Source: Tigriopus japonicus
Lineage: Eukaryota; Arthropoda; Copepoda; Harpacticoida; Harpacticidae
Direction: 5' to 3'
DNA: 64,000 nt
Assembly (NCBI GenBank): GCA_010645155.1
Contig: CM021323.1
Span: 9,301,636 to 9,365,635 of the forward strand
Below the pieces are notes generated by a model. It saw only the letters and a program-made list of their open reading frames with translations, ran no database searches and was not told the origin of the DNA. Below, in pieces: positions 59,481 to 64,000 of this stretch. The position numbers and the translations under genes are program-made. Each line of letters opens with the position of its first letter. The stretch's first letter is position 1.

Positions 59481-62400
59481 TTAACTTTGACAATCTTGAA
59501 TTTGGAGACATTTCATTTGAAAGTTGTCGCAAATACATTGAACACAAGGGGAATGCATCCAGGCTTCTTGATCTGCCCTTATTTGGCCTTTATGGTCCAG
59601 ACAAACTGCATTCTCAAAATCTTCCTCCTTTTTCGTAGTTTCTTTGAAAAGTTTGAATTCTCTACGAATCTTTTTAAGTTTCCGTCGAGTGAGTCGTAAT
59701 TCCTCTTCTAGTCCTTCAATACGGACCTCCATGACATCCTCATCGGAATTACCAACCTCGACGTTTGTTTGGTTAGCCCATGAATAATCAAGATCTCTTC
59801 GAAATCTTCGATTCTCTGTGCTGAGAAGATCCTCTCGAGTAGATTCACACTCTGAAAAAGCGCATGGAGAAAACAACCTTTGACCTTGTTTCACGACCAT
59901 TGAATTGGCTGATGTTTTACTTACCAAACCAAACATTAAGCGACATTTTGGGTACTTGAGAGCAAGGAATGATATCGCCCTTTTCCTTGGGCTTCAGGAA
60001 CACATTCGGGGTGACTTTTGCAATGTCGTCGCCATTATCACAGACAACTCGACCAAGGGTCACTTGGCGAATTTGAGTTAATTGTTCTGGTGTGAATGTG
60101 GAGGGGTTTTCATACCAAAATCTGTAAGGCAAATTTGCAATTTTCAATATTTTCGTTTCCTTCCTAATTATAACTTTGTCTTACCGATCCCCTTCACGGA
60201 GACGCTTGAATTGTTCCACTAGAAGACATCTAACCAAAGGACCCACGCGTCCATTCTCGACAGAGTCTTCCAATAACCCTCCAACCCAAACGTCAATATT
60301 CCCAGGATGCCCATAGATGCGTTCCAATTTCCTTCTCACTCCAATGTCCTTGATAAATCCCGCTAGATCGTCAAAGCTCTTGACGGGTGGCAATCCACAA
60401 AACTCTCGCCATTCTGCATACGAGGGTAATCCATGATCCCGACCTCTTTGGATATTCAAGGCTCCCAAATCCAAGGCAACGGCATGAGCCACTTCGAAGA
60501 GCTTTTCCGTTAGCTCTGAATTCATGACCTCATTTGGCATGTTTCTTTTAGCAGGGGAGGCGAAGAGTCCCCGCAGAATGGGATCAATTCCCCCTTCTTG
60601 GACCAACCTCCACGGGGAGAAAAAGGCCTTTCCCAGGGGCAAATTACCCTCGGCAATGGTTTCAAAATCAGGTCCCAACCTTTTTAAGACCGGATTGACC
60701 AAGGTGTGACCAAATCGAAAGGCAGATGCTGCAAACACGTTGGAAATGCTCGCATCCGTTTGGGGGTTATATCCGTGGTACTTTCCAATCATGTCCATTC
60801 CTTCTGGACCAATGATCAATGGCAGCCAATGCTCATAGGTAATATGTTGCATTTGTGCTCCAACAATCTTTCTTGCCTCATGATAAAGATTGTCACCAGT
60901 CCAATGTGGATTGAGTTCTCTCAATTCAGTGACCAATCGGTTGTGTTCGCGGAACCAAAGAGTGTGCATTGAGAGTAGAGCCACCTATCAAAATAGAATT
61001 CAAAACATATTGTAAAGGGTTATCTGATGAAACGATAAGTAATTGCATTTATTACTTGTTCATTAGCTCGTACATCTCCCGCAAGAAAACAGCCAATGTT
61101 ACTTTCCGTTGGATCACGTCGGCAATCAATTGGAAACCCGAGGTTGAACGGCAATAGTGGCTTGGCATATCCAAGTTGAGGGCCTTCACGAAGTCGTCCA
61201 TTGTCGTTGGTTAAGTTTCTAAGACTGGTGGCGAGATCCTCTTGGCTCCCGTACACTTGAGATGCATCAATGAAGGATGTCAATTGGTTTAATTGCTCTC
61301 GAGGCTGTATCTTGTCAAAGAAAACCGACGTTGAACCTGACCCGCACGCCGCACTTGACCTGGTAAACTCCATACAATTGTCCGGAGTGATTCTAGAAAG
61401 TAGAAAGCTCTTTCAAATGACCAATCACAACAAAATATAACTTCATTTTTTTCAGTAGAACCTCGAGTCTCCGTCAGGAACTTCGATGGGAAAACAAGGG
61501 GGACTATTCTCGCAGATGGCTCCACACGTAATTCCGTTTTCAAAGGTCTCGCGACTGATGGCTTCCATAGAGTGATCAATATCATGATCCAAAAATTGTC
61601 CCCATTGCATAACCATGTGGCTCAAGATGAAATCTTCCGTGATCTTGGAAGTTGTGATCAATTCCGACGAGATTAATCGAGCGCTTGGTTTGGGAAATCC
61701 ATTGTACAATCGACCTCGATTCCAACCAATTGGGGTGCTAAATCCATTCTCATATTGAGCGGGTAGAATCCGTCGAAAAGAGGTCAGGGATGCCCCTTGC
61801 AAAGGCGTGTTGTAATTGTTACAAGTGCCATCGATGGATCTGTATTTAGCATGAAAGCACATATCCGTGCAATTGGTTTGTCTCGCTGCGCGATGAGCCT
61901 CACAACCCGACATGTTAGCAATGACCTCGAGATTTGCCGGCGAAATCAGATCCTCGTAGCTAAACGTCTCCAAGTTATCTTCCGACAAATCTGTTCGATC
62001 ATCATGGATTTTTTGAGCCACAAGCTCCAACGTTCGTTCGTAAATCTCGGCTGCCTGAGCCACCTCTCTTTCACTTTGGGGAGGATATCTGAATACTCGT
62101 AAGAGATCCCCAGGTGTGGCACCAGGAGATGATCCTCGTGAAAACAAACGAGTGACCGTGTTATTGATGGCATTCCGAATGGTTTGGGTGGCTTCGTCCA
62201 AGGCAAGGAGAACAAAATCATCTCCACGACCAGGTTGACCCACTTCATATGGGATATCACGAATACTGAAGTAAGCTCGGGCTGTGCGTCGTTCTCGCTC
62301 ATTTTCAGCCACACACTCGTACATTCCCACATCTTCTTCGGTGACATTATAGACCACTAAACTGCCATCAGGAGAAAGCCTATGACGTTTGTCGTTGACC

Positions 62401-63890
62401 ATTGAAAGACCATCTTTCACCCATGTTATTTTCGGCTCCGGAGATCCTGGATCAACAAGAGTTAGACTTATTAATAAACAGGTTCAGATTATTATTATTA
62501 TCTTTTTCATTTCTTTCACCTTCGGCTTTACAAGGAAGTTGAACAGTGGCTCCTTTAGGGGCACTCATGTCGTGGGGCTGATTGATGATTGAAATGGGCG
62601 TTGGAATCACTTGCACTATCAATTGAGCAGAGGCCTCAACCTTGCCCAAGCGATTTTCCACTCGACAAACATATTCGCCCTGATCATAGGTTCTAATATC
62701 TTGAATTCTAAGATGCTGACCTGAAATTTGACGGTCGATCAGAAAATTTTATCGAGAATTAGCCAAGCTTTTACTCACCTCCATTGGAAACACTAATGCG
62801 CCCTTCGTTGCTGACTAATCTTTTGTTTTTCCACCACGAAAAGTCTGGATATGGATGACCCTCTGCGATACAAGTAAACTCAACAATCGTCGTTTCCTGT
62901 ACGGTAGCATCTCTCGGCTTTGAAGTGATCCTTGGAATAGCTTTATATAAAAAAAAAAGTGTAAATGTAACTTTTGGACGGACCAACTTATTTGTTCGAT
63001 TACTTACACTCGGGCAGTGCTAAATTAACTTTCACTCTAGCAGATGAGCTTGCTAGACCCAAGTAGTTAGTGGCCGAACACCGATAATGAGCGGCATCAT
63101 CCAATTGAGCGTTGGTAATGTACAACGTCCCATCATCCAAAATCTGTTAGCCAATATCCAAAAATAACCAAATCTCCATCAAATCCTGGGTTTACATATC
63201 AAATTTGCCTCACCTTGAATCGATCATGGGCATTGGAAAGCCTTCCTCCATCTTTGTACCATTCAAAAGTTGGTCTAGGAAAGCCTTCAGCAGCGCAACT
63301 TAAGCGAATTTCTCCCCCTTTTGTGACTTCGGTATAAACTGGCCTAAAGGCGAATAACAGTTTGTTCCCACAGCCTCTTAAGAACAGTTACGTATTTCAC
63401 TCCAACAACCTACCGATGTGTGATTGAGGGTTTGGATCTTTGTTGATAATATCGAACTCGAGCCGACCTCGAGGTAATTTCACCATGTTCAGACTTGGCC
63501 ACACACTCATAAAGTCCAACGTCACTGGGTCTCGCCGCAACAATCACAAGACTCACTCCACGTCCCAAGAGTCGGACTCGTGAATCGGCAACAGGATCCA
63601 AAAGCACCCCATCCTTTCGCCAAACGATTTCTGGCGAGGGTGATCCACTGGCTCGACATCGAAATCGAATGGTTCCTCCCGGGGTCACATCGGAATCGGT
63701 GGGTTCCTCTAAGAAAGTAGGTTCACCTGAAAATGGGACCAAACGAGACGACCTTGAGATTAGGAAAGTCTTTTTTCACTTTTCATATTCATGCATTCGC
63801 ACGTTGTTGTCTCCGCCAAGAAGGAAAATGTTCTTGCCCAAAAGTAACACTAATCACTAAAAGGAGTGCCAACGATTGAATTTGTTGCAT
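59481..63890 (-). CDS. PXDN: peroxidasin, eleven exons, no leucine-rich repeats seen
   Basis: Exons are 63803-63890, 63414-63726, 63214-63343, 63008-63143, 62779-62940, 62520-62720, 61462-62446, 61056-61392, 60185-60984, 59925-60121 and 59481-59851. They join in frame to 1,239 codons. Peroxidasin is a secreted haem peroxidase that makes bromide-dependent sulfilimine crosslinks in collagen IV of basement membranes. Exon 1 encodes a signal peptide (MQQIQSLALLLVISVTFGQ). Four Ig domains follow (exons 2-7), then the peroxidase. The distal histidine is in QWGQFLDHDIDHSM and the proximal one in FRFGHTLVN. FFSPWRLVQEGGIDPILRGL and INIQRGRDHG also match the family. A coiled coil (VRIEGLEEELRLTRRKL) leads to a short CxxC-type piece. 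Leucine-rich repeats, usual before the Ig domains, are absent from this model. The von Willebrand C domain is cut short. Introns are mostly under 100 bp. Confidence 0.92.
63803..63890 (-). CDS. PXDN: peroxidasin exon 1 (signal peptide)
   Basis: The frame opens at the first ATG after an in-frame TGA near 63958 and gives a typical signal peptide. The donor gtgcga is weak; it joins in phase 1 to the ttttcag acceptor at 63727. The intron is 76 bp. The evidence is good but depends on that donor. Confidence 0.65.
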
Positions 63891-64000
63891 GCTATTTGAC
63901 CAAGGTGGAACAAAGGGTGAAATGAAGAGCAGTTTGCCCCATCCCAAACTGGTAAGTCATTCTTCATACGAATCGTCAACAAATATCAAAATCCGGTTTT

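Overview
The window is nuclear DNA of an animal. The recognisable genes are metazoan ones: p53, FANCM, peroxidasin, ARL13B, WWOX, ACOT13, the BLOC-1 subunit pallidin, the PQ-loop protein SLC66A2 and a TTLL-15-type tubulin glutamylase. Introns have GT/AG ends and range from about 60 bp to 11.8 kb. Many introns are rich in transposons. Protein style, the TTLL-15-type gene and the mix of compact and intron-poor genes suggest an arthropod, and a crustacean such as a copepod is my best guess. That taxonomic call is inference, not something read directly. Two runs of N (3646-3778 and 22271-23189) mark assembly gaps.

Layout. 1-8845 is gene-poor, with a tRNA-derived SINE at 1489-1747, a GTCA microsatellite and an unresolved ORF cluster. 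8846-10372 (minus) is an intronless TTLL gene. 12111-24547 (minus) is SLC66A2 in four exons; its 8-kb first intron holds a broken LINE, a long inverted-repeat element and a hAT-like MITE. 25416-47679 (plus) is FANCM in four exons, divergent from SLC66A2; its introns hold two copies of the same MITE, a 1.15-kb hAT-like element built on a decamer array, other fold-back elements and a TTGG microsatellite.

47777-53247 (minus) is a dense same-strand cluster read in the order BLOC1S6, WWOX, ACOT13, ARL13B. The gaps between coding regions are 20, 398 and 101 bp, an operon-like arrangement. 53248-58114 is a transposon-rich spacer with three elements that carry 8-bp target-site duplications. 58115-59422 (plus) is an intronless p53-family gene. 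59481-63890 (minus) is an 11-exon peroxidasin that seems to start directly with a signal peptide and four Ig domains, without leucine-rich repeats. p53 and peroxidasin end tail to tail with 58 bp between stops, and FANCM and ARL13B do so with 97 bp.

Functionally these are housekeeping and regulatory genes with no single pathway: DNA repair and damage response (FANCM, p53), cilia and microtubules (ARL13B, TTLL), endo-lysosomal traffic (BLOC1S6, SLC66A2), lipid and redox metabolism (ACOT13, WWOX) and extracellular matrix (peroxidasin). Exon joins were worked out by hand from GT/AG sites, reading frame and family conservation; each multi-exon model closes in frame. The most distinctive non-genic content is a set of hAT-like elements with 8-bp duplications, several carrying arrays of short subterminal repeats.
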